64,000 nt of DNA from Emticicia sp. C21 (GCF_003418935.1 NZ_QVMT01000003.1:613262-677261), one strand, 5' to 3'. Shown: positions 1 to 7,761, numbered from the stretch's first letter. Translations and numbers: made by a program. The notes: generated by a model from the sequence alone, not told the origin.

Positions 1-169
1 CAGTCTGCATGGGTTTATCTTTGCCTTTCACTTCTACATCAAACATCTCGGCAAACATATCTACGTAGTTATGAAAATTCGTCAGCAGAATATACGGTTT
101 AAACTCTGATAGGGCAGTGCCTGTGTATCTGGGAAGCCAGTTTGCAACAATCTCTTCTTTTTTCTCCAT
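1..169 (-). CDS. amn: AMP nucleosidase, N-terminal part (runs off window)
   Basis: Only the first 56 codons lie in the window. The translation begins MEKKEEIVANWLPRYTG and continues with FKPYILLTNFHNYVDMFAEMF and a KGKDKPMQT stretch, which I recognise as the N-terminal region of bacteroidotal AMP nucleosidases. These enzymes hydrolyse AMP to adenine and ribose 5-phosphate in the cytoplasm. The ATG follows an A/T-rich leader with no clear SD, as is usual in Bacteroidota. The catalytic phosphorylase-like domain is outside the window, so function rests on N-terminal similarity only. Confidence 0.75.
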   Translation of the reverse strand, partial: MEKKEEIVANWLPRYTGTALSEFKPYILLTNFHNYVDMFAEMFDVEVKGKDKPMQT

Positions 170-257
170 AATAAATCTATTTTTGTTATAAAATTAGGTT
201 CAATTACGCAAAACCAAATAGAGGCTTTGATAATTTAACGCATTGTTAATAGGAAAG

Positions 258-701
258 ATGATACAGCTAAACCTACCACCTTTCGACCACAAAATTAAGG
301 AAATTAAGGGAAAAATCTGCATTTTTGACGGTATCCGTCGAAAATATCTGGTTCTCACCCCCGAAGAGTGGGTAAGGCAGCACTTTGTGCACCTGCTCAT
401 TAACCATTACGAATACTCCAAAAACCTGATTCGTTTAGAGGGCGGACTGAAATATAACCGGTTACAAAAACGCTCCGACATTGTCATATTCGATAATGAC
501 GGTCTGCCCTTTCTTCTGATAGAATGCAAAGCCCCCGAAGTACCCATCAATCAGGCGGTGATTGAGCAGGCTTCCCGTTATAATCTTACTTTGAAGTGCC
601 CGCACATTGCTATTACCAATGGTTTGAAGACTTTTTGTTTTGAGATTGATTTTGTGAGCCAGGGCTTTCGGCAGTTGCAGGATATACCTAGAAGAATTTA
701 G
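258..701 (+). CDS. HsdR N-terminal-like nuclease domain protein, stand-alone
   Basis: A 147-residue protein made of a single domain resembling the N-terminal nuclease part of type I restriction HsdR subunits (HSDR_N_2). Visible nuclease features are SDIVIFD, carrying the metal-binding Asp, followed about 20 residues later by LIECKAPE, the E-x-K of a PD-(D/E)XK fold, and then QASRYN. No helicase or translocase domain follows and no hsdM/hsdS is nearby, so it is unlikely to be a working restriction subunit. Small orphan proteins of this kind are common in Bacteroidota and their role is unknown to me. A TTG 15 bases upstream is in frame, but ATG 258, preceded by AGGAAAG, is the better start. It may share the promoter region with the divergent AMP nucleosidase gene. 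Confidence 0.75.
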   Translation: MIQLNLPPFDHKIKEIKGKICIFDGIRRKYLVLTPEEWVRQHFVHLLINHYEYSKNLIRLEGGLKYNRLQKRSDIVIFDNDGLPFLLIECKAPEVPINQAVIEQASRYNLTLKCPHIAITNGLKTFCFEIDFVSQGFRQLQDIPRRI

Positions 702-900
702 TGATTGAGTGAGTTAGTGATTGAGTGATTTAGTGAATGAGTGATTGATTGAATTAGTGATTAGAATGGCGAATTACGAATTAATGAATTAGTGAATAAA
801 TCAATAATTGATAATTTGTTATTAGTGAATTCAATATTAAATAATCACTCAATCACTAATTCACTCAATCACTCAATCACACAATAAAAATATCTCCACA
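702..900. repeat. Hairpin of heptamer-like repeats (copy 1)
   Basis: The left arm is a run of GTGATTGA/GTGAATTA-like units (702-790). The right arm is the complementary TCAATCAC/TAATTCAC run (about 843-885). Together they can fold into a long imperfect hairpin. Two further copies of the same design lie at about 1657-1800 and 31196-31385. It sits between the HsdR-N-like gene and the rpsF promoter. Confidence 0.75.
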
Positions 901-927
901 ATACTTTTCATTCTCCCAAAAAACTCC

Positions 928-935
928 TACCTTTG
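928..935 (+). promoter_or_regulatory. Bacteroidota-type -7 box for rpsF operon
   Basis: TACCTTTG fits the TANNTTTG -7 element of the Bacteroidota primary sigma factor. A TTTT lies 19 bases upstream at the -33 position. Transcription would begin about 45-50 bases before the rpsF start. Confidence 0.6.
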
Positions 936-988
936 CACCCTCATTTTTGAGAACAAATCTTTAATTTTATTTAAACACTGTTTTTAGT

Positions 989-1387
989 ATGTTTCAAAAC
1001 CAGTATGAGACAGTTTTCATTTTAACTCCCGTTTTATCTGATACCCAGATAAAGGAAGCTGTCGAAAAATTCAAAAAAACATTGACTGATAATGGTGCTG
1101 AGTTAGTTCACGAAGAGCATTGGGGTCTTCGCAAACTGGCATATACCATTCAGCACAAAAATACGGGTTATTATCAGTTGTTCCAGTACAAAGCTGACGC
1201 GAAAATCGTGGCAACGCTGGAAACCGATTTCAAACGTGATGAGCGTGTTATGCGTTATTTGACTACAAAACTAGACAAATATGCTCTTGACTATAGCGAC
1301 CGCCGTAGCAAAGGCTTAATTGGTAAGAAAAGTTCTGAACCTGCTAAAGCTGACAAAGCAGAAGCAACAACCGAAGAAAACGCATAA
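989..1387 (+). CDS. rpsF: 30S ribosomal protein S6
   Basis: A 132-residue S6 protein beginning [18 protein letters not shown], with the typical YETVFIL first strand, the WGLRKLAY segment and KRDERVMRY. It binds 16S rRNA as a heterodimer with S18 in the platform of the small subunit. The C-terminal tail (about residues 110-132) is an Ala/Glu/Lys-rich extension without structure, as is common in this family. Its stop overlaps the start of rpsR by one base (TAATG), which points to translational coupling. It is the first gene of rpsF-rpsR-rplI. Confidence 0.97.
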   Translation: MFQNQYETVFILTPVLSDTQIKEAVEKFKKTLTDNGAELVHEEHWGLRKLAYTIQHKNTGYYQLFQYKADAKIVATLETDFKRDERVMRYLTTKLDKYALDYSDRRSKGLIGKKSSEPAKADKAEATTEENA

Positions 1388-1656
1388 TGAGAAATAACAC
1401 AATGTCATTGGTAAACGACCCTGTAGACAGAAAAGATACAGCTCGTAAAAAATATTGCCGCTTCAAAAAAGCAGGTATCAAATTTGTTGATTACAAAGAC
1501 CCGAATTTCTTATTGAAATTTGTGAATGAGCAAGGTAAAATCCTTCCTCGTCGTCTGACGGGCAATAGCCTTAAATTCCAACGCAAAGTTTCGGTAGCCA
1601 TCAAACGTGCTCGTCACCTGGCCCTATTACCATTCGTAGCAGACGGACTTAAATAA
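1387..1656 (+). CDS. rpsR: 30S ribosomal protein S18
   Basis: S18 with the diagnostic core [35 protein letters not shown] and [13 protein letters not shown]. The ATG at 1387 overlaps the rpsF stop and gives 89 residues. An internal ATG at 1402 gives MSLVNDP and 84 residues, closer to the usual length, so it may be the true start. S18 pairs with S6 on the 30S platform. It is co-transcribed with rpsF. A heptamer-repeat hairpin separates it from rplI. Confidence 0.96.
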   Translation: MRNNTMSLVNDPVDRKDTARKKYCRFKKAGIKFVDYKDPNFLLKFVNEQGKILPRRLTGNSLKFQRKVSVAIKRARHLALLPFVADGLK

Positions 1657-1803
1657 TTTAGTGATTTAGCGATTGAGCGGCCGCCGCGCGGTGAATTAGT
1701 GATTAGGAAGCTATCGCTTCAGTGAATAAATGTGATTTAATAATCACTCAATCACACAATCACACAATCACACAATCACTCAATCACTCAATCGCCTAAT
1801 GAA
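1657..1803. repeat. Heptamer-repeat hairpin inside the rpsF-rpsR-rplI cluster (copy 2)
   Basis: Left arm 1657-1710 has GTGATTTA/GCGATTGA/GTGAATTA units and includes a GC-rich GCGGCCGCCGCGCG segment. Right arm 1742-1798 is a run of CAATCACA/CAATCACT units. The arms are complementary, so a long stem can form between rpsR and rplI and could attenuate or stabilise the transcript. Confidence 0.75.
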
Positions 1804-1826
1804 ATATCTCATTCACAAGTATCAAG

Positions 1827-2270
1827 ATGGAAATAATATTAAAAACTGATATAGTAGGGTTAGGCTACAAAAATGATCTGGTTGTTGTAAAGCCAGGTTA
1901 TGCCCGTAACTACCTTATTCCCCAAGGCTTTGCACAATTAGCCACTGCGTCGAATCGCAAGGTTTTAGCAGAAAACCTTAAACAAGCTGCCCACAAAGCA
2001 GAGAAAATCAAAACTGAAGCTTTGGCTACAGCAGAGGCTATCGGCAGTATCGAAATCACTATCCCTATGAAAACAGGTGAGAGTGGTCGTATCTTCGGTC
2101 GTGTAACTAACACACAAGTGGCAGATGCCTTGAAAGAAAAAGGCTATGACATCGACCGTAAGAAAATCGTTTTAGAAGATATCAAAAACGTAGGTGACTA
2201 CGCAGCTACTGTTGACCTTCATAAAGAAGTGAAACAAAAAGTAACTGTAAAAGTAGTTGCTGAAGCGTAA
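1827..2270 (+). CDS. rplI: 50S ribosomal protein L9
   Basis: A 147-residue protein starting MEIILKTDIVGLGYKND with the L9 signature VKPGYARNYLIPQGFA. This is followed by the connecting helix (about 50-75) and the C-terminal domain containing GRIFGRVTNTQVADAL. L9 binds 23S rRNA near the L1 stalk and helps keep the reading frame. Gene order after rpsF-rpsR is the usual one, but the 170-base spacer is filled by a repeat hairpin. A good rho-independent terminator follows. Confidence 0.97.
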   Translation: MEIILKTDIVGLGYKNDLVVVKPGYARNYLIPQGFAQLATASNRKVLAENLKQAAHKAEKIKTEALATAEAIGSIEITIPMKTGESGRIFGRVTNTQVADALKEKGYDIDRKKIVLEDIKNVGDYAATVDLHKEVKQKVTVKVVAEA

Positions 2271-2292
2271 TCGTTTTATATACGATATATTT

Positions 2293-2329
2293 AAAAAAGG
2301 TCTTTCTCTTTGGGGAAAGGCCTTTTTTT
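2293..2329 (+). terminator. Rho-independent terminator after rplI
   Basis: AAAAAAGGTCTTTC, a short loop, then GAAAGGCCTTTTTTT: a stem followed by a T run 23 bases after the rplI stop. Confidence 0.8.
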
Positions 2330-2362
2330 GTTTGAAAACTCGCCTAATATTTGTCTGTAAAT

Positions 2363-2512
2363 GACAGCGAATGAAACGGTTCGCCTTCGCCGTCTAAGAC
2401 AACAAAGGTTTATTTTCGTATACATCGCCGGACTTAAGTCCGGCTTACATATAAATTATTCCTTTGTTAATTTAGACGGCGACCGCGACGGCGAACCGTT
2501 TCATTCGCTGTC
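2363..2512. repeat. 150-bp palindromic element with CCGGACTTAAGTCCGG core (copy A)
   Basis: The outer arms GACAGCGAATGAAACGGTTCGCC and the matching right arm ending CATTCGCTGTC are inverted. A central CGCCGGACTTAAGTCCGGC palindrome sits asymmetrically inside, and the right arm carries CCTTTGTTAATTTAGACGGCGAC. Related copies are at 8013-8160 and 22733-22885. The element is non-coding. Confidence 0.85.
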
Positions 2513-2556
2513 GTCATAGAGCCGAGGCACAATTTCATTCTTCCAAAAAATCTCCC

Positions 2557-2564
2557 TACCTTTA
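2557..2564 (+). promoter_or_regulatory. Possible -7 box for the RNA-repair genes
   Basis: TACCTTTA resembles the TANNTTTG element. It leaves an unusually long leader of about 120 bases before the RNA ligase start at 2694. I see no recognisable riboswitch in that leader. Confidence 0.4.
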
Positions 2565-2693
2565 CAAAAAAATTACTCAAACTCCTATAATTCTTGAGAA
2601 ACCATGTAATGCGTATCCAAACATCATCGACAGTAACTTGCTGATAATCAGCAGGATGCTATGGTATTGTTCAGGATTTAATTAAATTACAAA

Positions 2694-3404
2694 ATGGCAA
2701 TTTCAAGAAAATATGGAAGAACGTACCATTATCCGTTTTCTCCGGGTACGACTTCCGACGATAGAATCAATGAGACTTATTGGAACGATTTCCAACAGAT
2801 ACCGCGCATTGTCCACACCGAAAAACTCGATGGTGAAAACAATTGCCTGAGCCGCTATGGGGTCTTTGCGCGCTCGCACGCCACTCCAACCACCTCACCG
2901 TGGACACAACAGATACGCCAGCATTGGGAGCTATTAAAGAATGACCTGGGCGATTACGAGATTTTCGGCGAAAACCTGTACGCCATCCACTCCATCGAGT
3001 ACCGGAAACTCCCATCGCATTACTTTGTCTTTGGTATCAGGCAATCAGACCATTGGCTCTCTTGGGAAGAAACTCAGTTTATAGCCCAATTATTCGATTT
3101 ACCAGTGGTAAATGTCTTGGGCGAAGCAACCATGCCTATGCTTCAGCAAAATTTTGAGGCAGACGTACTGGCAAAGATTTCGCAGCCAAGCGTATTCGAT
3201 TCTTATGATGTATCAACGCAAAAACCGTGTACTATAGAGGGCATCGTAAGCCGCAATATGGCAGAATATCCGGTAGACGATTTTGCTGCAAATGTTTTAA
3301 AATACGTAAGAAAAGGACACGTAAAAACCGACGAGCACTGGACACGCAACTGGAAACGCGCAGCCCTGCTACACGAAAAAGGAGGTGAAAGATGTGGCAA
3401 TTAA
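2694..3404 (+). CDS. Rnl2-like RNA ligase
   Basis: A 236-residue nucleotidyltransferase of the RNA ligase family (pfam09414-like). The motifs are in order: motif I EKLDGEN (residues 43-49, Lys44 the predicted adenylated lysine), motif III EIFGENLYA (89-97), motif IV EGIVSR (182-187) and motif V LKYVRKGHVK (202-211). Such enzymes seal 5'-phosphate to 3'-OH RNA ends using ATP through enzyme-AMP and RNA-AMP intermediates. The protein is shorter than T4 Rnl2 and has little beyond the catalytic core. The end of the gene overlaps the HD-Pnk gene by 13 bases, so healing and sealing activities are encoded together. Substrate choice between RNA and nicked duplex is not visible from sequence. Confidence 0.85.
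   Translation: MAISRKYGRTYHYPFSPGTTSDDRINETYWNDFQQIPRIVHTEKLDGENNCLSRYGVFARSHATPTTSPWTQQIRQHWELLKNDLGDYEIFGENLYAIHSIEYRKLPSHYFVFGIRQSDHWLSWEETQFIAQLFDLPVVNVLGEATMPMLQQNFEADVLAKISQPSVFDSYDVSTQKPCTIEGIVSRNMAEYPVDDFAANVLKYVRKGHVKTDEHWTRNWKRAALLHEKGGERCGN
3379..3386 (+). promoter_or_regulatory. Strong Shine-Dalgarno for the HD-Pnk gene
   Basis: AAAAAGGAGGTGAAAG precedes ATG 3392 with normal spacing and lies inside the end of the ligase gene. Near-perfect SD sequences are rare in this genome segment. This one fixes the downstream start and suggests high or independent translation. Confidence 0.7.
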
Positions 3405-4501
3405 GCAAAAATAAAACATGGGAGCACCTTTACGAAACCTTTGCGTGGGTGCGTGATATGCGAGGAGTGCCGCAGGATGCCCGCCACCACGCCGAGGGCG
3501 ATGTAGAAGTGCATACCAGAATGGTGGTTGAGGAACTTTGTAATCTACCTGAATTTCAGGCTTTGGATATAGAGGCACAGGAAATTCTGTGGGCTGCTGC
3601 TTTGATGCATGATATTGAAAAACGCTCAACGACGGTGTTCGAACAAGATGGTAGCATCACCTCAAAAGGACATGCCAAAAAAGGGGAGAGGACAGTCAGA
3701 CAAATACTGTATAGGGAAATACCAACCCCTTTTGCCATCCGCGAAGCCGTTGCTAAACTGGTGCGCTATCATGGCCTGCCTCTTTGGATTTTTGAGAAGG
3801 AAAACCCAGAAAAAGCACTGTTTGCAGCAAGTCTGGAAGTAAATACCCAATGGCTCATGTTGCTGGCAAAGGCCGATGTATTGGGCAGAATGTGTGCCGA
3901 TAAAGCAGAGCTATTGTATAAAGTGGAGTTATTCAAAGAGTTTTGCATAGAGAAAGATTGTTGGGGCAAACCCAGAGCTTTCCCCTCTGATTTAGCAAGA
4001 TTTGAGTATTTCAATAAAGAGGCCCGCAGCGCAGATTACGAGCCTTATCAGGATAAAGACAGCTTTTTTGAGGTGATTATCTTATCGGCTTTGCCGGGTA
4101 CCGGAAAGGATACCTATATTCAGAAGAATTTGCCTAATATACCTGTAATTAGCCTGGATGATATCCGAAGAGAACTGAAAATCAGTCCGACAGATAAGGA
4201 AAACAATGGCAAGGTGATACAATTGGCAAAAGAGCAGGCGCGTATCTATTTGCGTAAGAAGCAGTCTTTTGTCTGGAATGCCACCAACATCACCCGTCAG
4301 ATGCGACAACAACTGATAGATTTAATGGTCACGTATGGGGCAACTGTGAAATTGGTTTATCTCGAAGTACCCTATCAGCAATTAGCAAATCAGAACAGAA
4401 ACCGTGAGCACGTAGTACCTGCGAATATATTAGAGCGAATGATAGAAAAACTGGAAGTCCCCCAACTGGATGAGGCGCATGCGGTGGTTTATGTAGTTTA
4501 A
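3392..4501 (+). CDS. HD-Pnk: bifunctional RNA/DNA end-healing enzyme
   Basis: A 369-residue, two-domain protein. The N-terminal HD phosphohydrolase domain (about 1-215) carries His41, His73-Asp74 in LMHDIEKR, His94, His127 in RYHGLP and Asp162 as likely metal ligands. The C-terminal P-loop kinase domain (about 225-369) carries Walker A ALPGTGKDT (233-241), SLDDIR (255-259), WNATN (295-299) and an Arg-rich lid NRNRE. The same architecture was characterised as Runella slithyformis HD-Pnk, a 2',3'-phosphoesterase joined to a 5'-OH polynucleotide kinase. The product should convert 2',3'-cyclic phosphate/5'-OH ends into ligatable 3'-OH/5'-phosphate ends, which the adjacent ligase can seal. The strong SD decides the start. 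Confidence 0.88.
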   Translation: MWQLSKNKTWEHLYETFAWVRDMRGVPQDARHHAEGDVEVHTRMVVEELCNLPEFQALDIEAQEILWAAALMHDIEKRSTTVFEQDGSITSKGHAKKGERTVRQILYREIPTPFAIREAVAKLVRYHGLPLWIFEKENPEKALFAASLEVNTQWLMLLAKADVLGRMCADKAELLYKVELFKEFCIEKDCWGKPRAFPSDLARFEYFNKEARSADYEPYQDKDSFFEVIILSALPGTGKDTYIQKNLPNIPVISLDDIRRELKISPTDKENNGKVIQLAKEQARIYLRKKQSFVWNATNITRQMRQQLIDLMVTYGATVKLVYLEVPYQQLANQNRNREHVVPANILERMIEKLEVPQLDEAHAVVYVV

Positions 4502-4531
4502 AAATCACCTCACTCAATATCCATCCAAAGA

Positions 4532-4559
4532 GTGTCTGCTCTTTTTAAAGAGCAGACAC
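4532..4559. terminator. Perfect hairpin after HD-Pnk gene
   Basis: GTGTCTGCTCTTT and AAAGAGCAGACAC form a 13-bp perfect stem 30 bases after the HD-Pnk stop. It is followed by an A-rich rather than T-rich tract, so it is either a weak terminator or a transcript-stabilising stem. Confidence 0.5.
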
Positions 4560-4683
4560 CATAAAAAATTAAATATAACAACTAAAAATGGTAACCATAA
4601 AACATCATTTCCTGTCTGAGTACGATTAAAAAATGTGAAGAGTACTATTTTTTAGCAAAGGCTTTTCAGTTTTTTAATTGTAC

Positions 4684-4775
4684 GAGTTTAAATGATGGCT
4701 GCTTTTTGGTTACTTTTTGCAGCAACAAAAAGTAACAACCCGGGACTATGAAAAACAAGATAATTTAAAGCGAGC
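4684..4775 (+). repeat. Dispersed repeat with TTTTTGGTTACTTTTT hairpin (copy 1)
   Basis: From GAGTTTAAATGA through GGTTACTTTTTGCAGCAAC, AAAAAGTAACAACCCGGGAC and ACTATGAAAA to CGAGC. A related copy lies inverted at 63779-63872. It contains an internal stem of GTTACTTTTT with AAAAAGTAAC. Confidence 0.75.
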
Positions 4776-4800
4776 ACTGAATAATACATTTTACAAAAAA

Positions 4801-5937
4801 TTATATCCTATCCTTATAAGTCCTATACCCAAACGACTTCAACAACTGAAATTCGTCATTCTCTTTCCATATACCAATCGATGGAAGTCCCACGCCATTG
4901 AAAGTCGTGGTTTTTACCATCGTGTAGTGGATCATATCATCAAAAACAACCGTATCACCGATTTTTAAAGGCTGGTCAAAAGAGTAATCCCCCATAAAAT
5001 CACCTGCCAGACAGGTCATACCTCCCATGCGGTAAGTCGGTTTGCCTTCCACAGCATCAGTAGCACCCCAGATACGCGGTTTATAGGGCATTTCAAGGGT
5101 ATCAGGCATGTGCGCCGCAAACGATACGTCTAAGATGGCTACATCAATGCCTTGTGCATCTACAATGTCCAGAACCGTAGATACCAGATAACCTGTCTGC
5201 CAGCCGATAGCCGAGCCGGGTTCCAGAATCACCTCAATATTATAGGTTTCTTTCAGGCGTTTAATCTGTTTAATCAGGTGCGCATGGTCGTAACCCTCAC
5301 GTGTCATCAAATGTCCACCACCCAGATTCAACCATTTTATCTGATGCAATAAATCGCCGAATTTCTCTTCGATATGTACCAATGTGCGCTCCAGCGTATA
5401 AGAATCATTCTCACAAAGCGTATGTGAATGCAAGCCTTCAATGCCTTCCGGTAATTTTTCACCCAATAAATCACGCGTAATACCCAAACGTGAACCCGGA
5501 ATACAAGGATTATACATATCCGTAGAAACCTCAGCATACTGCGGATTAATTCTCAGTCCACAAGAGATTTTTCTACGATATTTATCTATTTGTGGTTTAA
5601 ACTGATTCCATTGATTCAACGAATTGAACGTAATATGGCTGCTATAACGCATCATGTCTGCAAACTCAGCAGGCTTATAGGCAGGACAATACGTATGTGC
5701 CAGACAACCCATTTCTTCTACAATCAATCGGGCTTCGTTCAATGAACTGGCTGTAGCACCCGATAGGTATCTGGCTACGGTAGGAAAAGTAGCATACATC
5801 GAAAAGCCTTTCAGGGCAAGTATAATCTGTGCGCCTGACTCGGTCTGTACACGGTTTAATAATTCAAGATTTCGACGTAATAGTTTTTCTTCTAAAACAT
5901 AAGACGGCGACGGGATTTTAGCTATATCAATGGGCAT
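4801..5937 (-). CDS. nspC: Carboxynorspermidine/carboxyspermidine decarboxylase
   Basis: A 378-residue PLP enzyme of the alanine-racemase-fold decarboxylase group. Lys43 in ALKGFSMY is the Schiff-base lysine. SHTLCEND (171-178), NLGGGH (204-209) and EPGSAIGW (239-246) are the PLP-phosphate region, and CLAGD (309-313) carries the conserved cysteine. It decarboxylates carboxy(nor)spermidine to (nor)spermidine, the last step of the alternative polyamine pathway. The partner dehydrogenase lies on the same strand at 9936-11150. ATG 5937 follows an A-rich leader and there is no closer in-frame alternative. In gut and aquatic Bacteroidota this pair commonly makes spermidine rather than norspermidine, and the product here cannot be told from sequence. 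Confidence 0.92.
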   Translation of the reverse strand: MPIDIAKIPSPSYVLEEKLLRRNLELLNRVQTESGAQIILALKGFSMYATFPTVARYLSGATASSLNEARLIVEEMGCLAHTYCPAYKPAEFADMMRYSSHITFNSLNQWNQFKPQIDKYRRKISCGLRINPQYAEVSTDMYNPCIPGSRLGITRDLLGEKLPEGIEGLHSHTLCENDSYTLERTLVHIEEKFGDLLHQIKWLNLGGGHLMTREGYDHAHLIKQIKRLKETYNIEVILEPGSAIGWQTGYLVSTVLDIVDAQGIDVAILDVSFAAHMPDTLEMPYKPRIWGATDAVEGKPTYRMGGMTCLAGDFMGDYSFDQPLKIGDTVVFDDMIHYTMVKTTTFNGVGLPSIGIWKENDEFQLLKSFGYRTYKDRI

Positions 5938-6040
5938 TTTCTGAAATTAATCTATTGGAGGGCAAAATTACTCATTTTCTGGCAGATTAAAGGGATTTGA
6001 TTGGATTCGCAGAAATATAATATGGGTTTATGTTATGAGA

Positions 6041-6128
6041 TTTTGCCACAATGTACACAAAGGTAACACGATGTTACACTATTAAAAATTGTGAAACATT
6101 GTGTCCCATAGTGTACATTGTGGCAAAA
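6041..6128. repeat. Inverted repeat TTTTGCCACAATGTACAC (full copy)
   Basis: The outer arms TTTTGCCACAATGTACAC and GTGTACATTGTGGCAAAA are perfectly inverted. They enclose GGTAACACGATGTTACAC and a partial complement. Right-half copies occur at 15338-15378 and 31260-31297. Apart from this repeat and the degenerate terminator-like copy at 6126-6177, the 393-base gap between 5937 and 6331 shows nothing recognisable. Confidence 0.75.
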
Positions 6129-6177
6129 AAACAGTTCAGGCGAAAATCATTCAGATTATCAATACTACCTCAAATAA
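6126..6177. repeat. Decayed duplicate of the tonB terminator region
   Basis: This 52-base stretch matches 6792-6843 at 42 of 52 positions, and all ten differences are transitions. The two copies flank the hypothetical gene at 6331-6756 as direct repeats. Confidence 0.65.
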
Positions 6178-6330
6178 TATAAAGTCATTGAGCAACATAC
6201 AAAAGAAACACGGGCTGCTTCTACTATTCATCGACTCGTCCTAAAAAATTTATAGTTTATCGCACAGGAAATCGTTAATTCTGAAATAGATTTACACAAA
6301 CCTGTTTAAGGACTAGACAGAATACAAGAG

Positions 6331-6756
6331 ATGAAATATTTTGATTTAATTTTTGATGAATGTAAAAGGTTAAATGATGCCTTAGAAAATACTTTTCCTT
6401 CAAACTTGAAATTTTTTATGGGAGCTAATCTTCACGAAATAGTTTATGGGTTAAATAATGATTATATAGTGTTTTGTTATTACCCAGAACGGTATGATTA
6501 TGGTCGAATGATGTTACTTAAAGACGTAATTATAAGGTTGAATTATAGTGGCGAAAGAAGATACTCAATTCTTGAAATTACCTCTTTTCTGCAAAATGAC
6601 TGTAAACGATATGTAGCAGCAGAAAGAATTCCTTCGCTTGAAGATTTTTTAAATTTAGTTAAGTCATTTTTATTGTTTGAATTTGATAGTACCAATAGGG
6701 ATTGGGAGGAAAAGTTTATCGCATACCAAAAAAGCATCACTGATAGATATAGATAA
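6331..6756 (+). CDS. Hypothetical protein, possibly inserted
   Basis: A 141-residue protein that I do not recognise. It has no signal peptide or membrane segment. It is mixed alpha/beta by eye, aromatic-rich (CYYPERYDYGRMMLLKD), with an amphipathic C-terminus. Base composition is more AT-rich than the neighbouring nspC and tonB genes. It lies between two 52-base direct repeats (6126-6177 and 6792-6843), which suggests acquisition or a local duplication that bracketed it. ATG 6331 follows AATACAAGAG, an acceptable start context. It faces the flanking genes on the opposite strand and has its own transcription unit. Confidence 0.6.
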   Translation: MKYFDLIFDECKRLNDALENTFPSNLKFFMGANLHEIVYGLNNDYIVFCYYPERYDYGRMMLLKDVIIRLNYSGERRYSILEITSFLQNDCKRYVAAERIPSLEDFLNLVKSFLLFEFDSTNRDWEEKFIAYQKSITDRYR

Positions 6757-6790
6757 CATATTTCAGGATGAGATAAATAAAAATAATAAC

Positions 6791-6825
6791 AAAAAAACAG
6801 TCCGGACGAAAATCATCCGGACTGT
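6791..6825 (-). terminator. Rho-independent terminator of tonB
   Basis: Read on the minus strand, ACAGTCCGG, a loop and CCGGACTGT are followed by a run of seven T residues, about 90 bases after the tonB stop. Confidence 0.75.
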
Positions 6826-6912
6826 CGGTATTACCTCAAATAAAAAAATTTTGACGAAATCGAAATGAATCATTTCGGGGGGCTTCGGGGCATTAATTGT
6901 GTGCTCATAATG

Positions 6913-7761
6913 TTATTCTAATTTAAATGTTACTGGTAATGTAAATCTTACTCTCACGTTTCTGCCGTTTTGTTTGCCCGGATTCCAGTTTGGCATCAGT
7001 TTCACGGCCCTTGTAGCCTCTTCATCTAAGCCAAATCCTACACCTTTAGCAACTTGTATATCTGTAATGCTGCCATCTTTTTCCACAATAAAGCTCATAA
7101 ATACTTTTCCTCCTACATTGTTTCTTTGAGCCGCCGACGGATATTTCAATGTCTTGTTTAAGAATTTGTACAGCTCACTCACACCACCGGCAAAAGTTGG
7201 TTGTACTTCTACATGTATGAATGCTTCATTGCTTTCTTCTACCTCGGCTACTTTTACTTCGGCAGGAGGAGCAACTGTTGGAGGAACTTCGGTAATAATA
7301 TCGCTGGTTTCTGGTCCTTCTTTGTCCACATTGCTTATGGCGGCTACTTCGAGTTCAGCCTGTGTCGGAGGAACTTCTTCCATTTCAGTTGTCTCTACTA
7401 CTTTGGGTTCCATAAACTTTTCTGTCTTTACCTCTACAATCTCTTTTGGAGGCTCCGGCTCTGGAAGCGGTTCAACTGGCGGTAGCTCATCCGGTTTGAT
7501 AAGCCCTGGATTTAACTCAAAGATTGTTACTTTTTCCACTTTCTCCTTCTGATGCGCAAAAATGTAAGAAGTAATAAAGAGTGCTGAAAAAGCCGTAATG
7601 CCAATCCACATGGCACGATTCACGGTTGACTTATAAGTCGTACGAAGCTCATAGGCGCCGTAGTCTTTGTTTCGGTGCTCGAATAGAATTTCGTCGAGCG
7701 TCACAGGCGTTGTTGCCGTCACAGGAGTTTCCATTTTGTATGTAAAGTTTAAGTTGAACAT
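6913..7761 (-). CDS. tonB: TonB energy transducer
   Basis: A 282-residue TonB protein. A short cytoplasmic segment (TLDEILFEHRNKDYGAYELR) precedes one membrane helix at about residues 50-70. A Pro/Glu/Val-rich periplasmic linker follows (about 85-170), then the C-terminal TonB domain (about 185-282) with VQPTFAGGVSELYKFL, YPSAAQRNNVGGKVFMSFIVEKDG and MPNWNPGKQNGRNVRVRFTLPVTF. It couples the proton motive force through ExbBD to outer-membrane receptors. No exbBD is adjacent, so it is an orphan copy. The start may be the Met at position 10 (METPVT, codon at 7734), which has the A-rich upstream context typical of the phylum. Confidence 0.93.
   Translation of the reverse strand: MFNLNFTYKMETPVTATTPVTLDEILFEHRNKDYGAYELRTTYKSTVNRAMWIGITAFSALFITSYIFAHQKEKVEKVTIFELNPGLIKPDELPPVEPLPEPEPPKEIVEVKTEKFMEPKVVETTEMEEVPPTQAELEVAAISNVDKEGPETSDIITEVPPTVAPPAEVKVAEVEESNEAFIHVEVQPTFAGGVSELYKFLNKTLKYPSAAQRNNVGGKVFMSFIVEKDGSITDIQVAKGVGFGLDEEATRAVKLMPNWNPGKQNGRNVRVRFTLPVTFKLE

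Noticed and set aside
258..701. Restriction-modification system
   Set aside because: Only the HsdR-N-like nuclease fold is present; no helicase, methylase or specificity gene is nearby.
702..900. Regular short repeats resembling a CRISPR array (also 1657-1803 and 31196-31385)
   Set aside because: Units are only 7-8 bases without spacers of constant length, the two arms are complementary, and no cas genes are present.
7154..7552. Ser/Thr/Gly-rich ORFs on the plus strand opposite tonB
   Set aside because: They are antisense to the Pro/Glu-rich linker of TonB.
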